DNA of 14,512 nt from Candidatus Thioglobus sp. GTDB taxonomy: Bacteria > Pseudomonadota > Gammaproteobacteria > PS1 > Pseudothioglobaceae. This document shows positions 14,405-14,512 of the stretch, piece after piece. A model generated the notes under the pieces. It saw nothing but the letters and a program-made list of their open reading frames with translations. It made no database searches and was not told where the DNA came from. The position numbers and the translations under genes are program-made. The DNA lies in the NCBI GenBank assembly GCA_015163925.1, contig JAAOIF010000008.1:1-14512 (forward strand). The letters run 5' to 3'. How positions within the stretch are numbered: the first letter of the stretch is position 1; every line of letters starts with the position of its first letter.

Positions 14405-14512
14405 TTATTATTTCCAATCCGCCAAAATCGCCCAGAGAATATAAATTGACCACTTGCCCCAGCGGCTACGGCAATTTCCAGCATTTAGCCAAGATAAAAC
14501 ATTGCAATCGGC
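14405..14512. other. Unassigned window end
   Basis: This stretch is open on the plus strand from GTG 14395 to the window end (38-39 codons including SGYGNFQHLAKIKHCNR) and open on the minus strand from the window edge to TAA 14410-14408 (34 codons ending IYILWAILADWK). I recognise neither product. The sequence differs in texture from the A+T-rich frame beside it, as if a junction lies near 14390-14405. It could be the edge of a repeat or mobile element, or the start of a gene continuing beyond the window. Confidence 0.3.

Noticed and set aside
1..14512. CRISPR array, tRNA, rRNA or complete insertion sequence
   Set aside because: No regularly spaced repeats, cloverleaf-like sequence, rRNA motif or transposase gene was recognised by reading.

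Overview
The window reads as an A+T-leaning, tightly packed chromosomal segment of a gammaproteobacterium. The case rests on three things: an Rsx/Rnf operon in the order A-B-C-D-...-G, an elongation factor P with a modifiable lysine next to its modifying enzyme EpmA, and a DUF2914 protein. I cannot name the genus. Short or negative intergenic distances are the rule, which suggests a compact genome, possibly that of a host-associated or streamlined lineage (inference).

Layout, left to right. Positions 2-178 hold the C-terminal end of a TauE/SafE-type membrane exporter. A near-perfect palindrome and the strongest Shine-Dalgarno in the window (184-224) lead into a type II toxin-antitoxin pair (229-808; PemK/MazF-type toxin). 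The toxin stop codon overlaps the start of rsxA in an ATGA. rsxA, rsxB, rsxC and rsxD follow as an unbroken overlapping string (805-4360) encoding most of a membrane Rsx/Rnf electron-transfer complex. Between rsxD and rsxG sits an A+T-rich two-gene insert (4397-4931): a 62-residue protein and a two-helix DUF2335 membrane protein, with a TATAAT box only a few bases before the first ATG. rsxG follows, but its reading frame lacks a normal start codon at the expected place. queA overlaps the end of rsxG, and rsxE, the expected last subunit gene, is absent.

On the opposite strand lie sucC and sucD (succinyl-CoA synthetase; 8585 down to 6571), convergent with queA and divergent from efp. efp and epmA (8649-10121) form an EF-P/EF-P-lysine-modification pair. 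A long secreted Sel1-repeat protein (10164-12278), a secreted DUF2914 protein (12342-12740) and argG (12733-13947) follow on the plus strand. The end of the window (13952-14512) holds a minus-strand hypothetical gene whose 5' part looks broken, then about 110 bases I cannot assign.

The most noteworthy theme is that two small overlapping gene pairs have settled in the rsx operon, one fused to its head and one inside it, while rsxE is missing and the rsxG start is damaged. Either the pairs use an essential operon as a safe site, or the complex here is being remodelled or lost. No tRNA, rRNA, CRISPR array or complete insertion sequence was seen.
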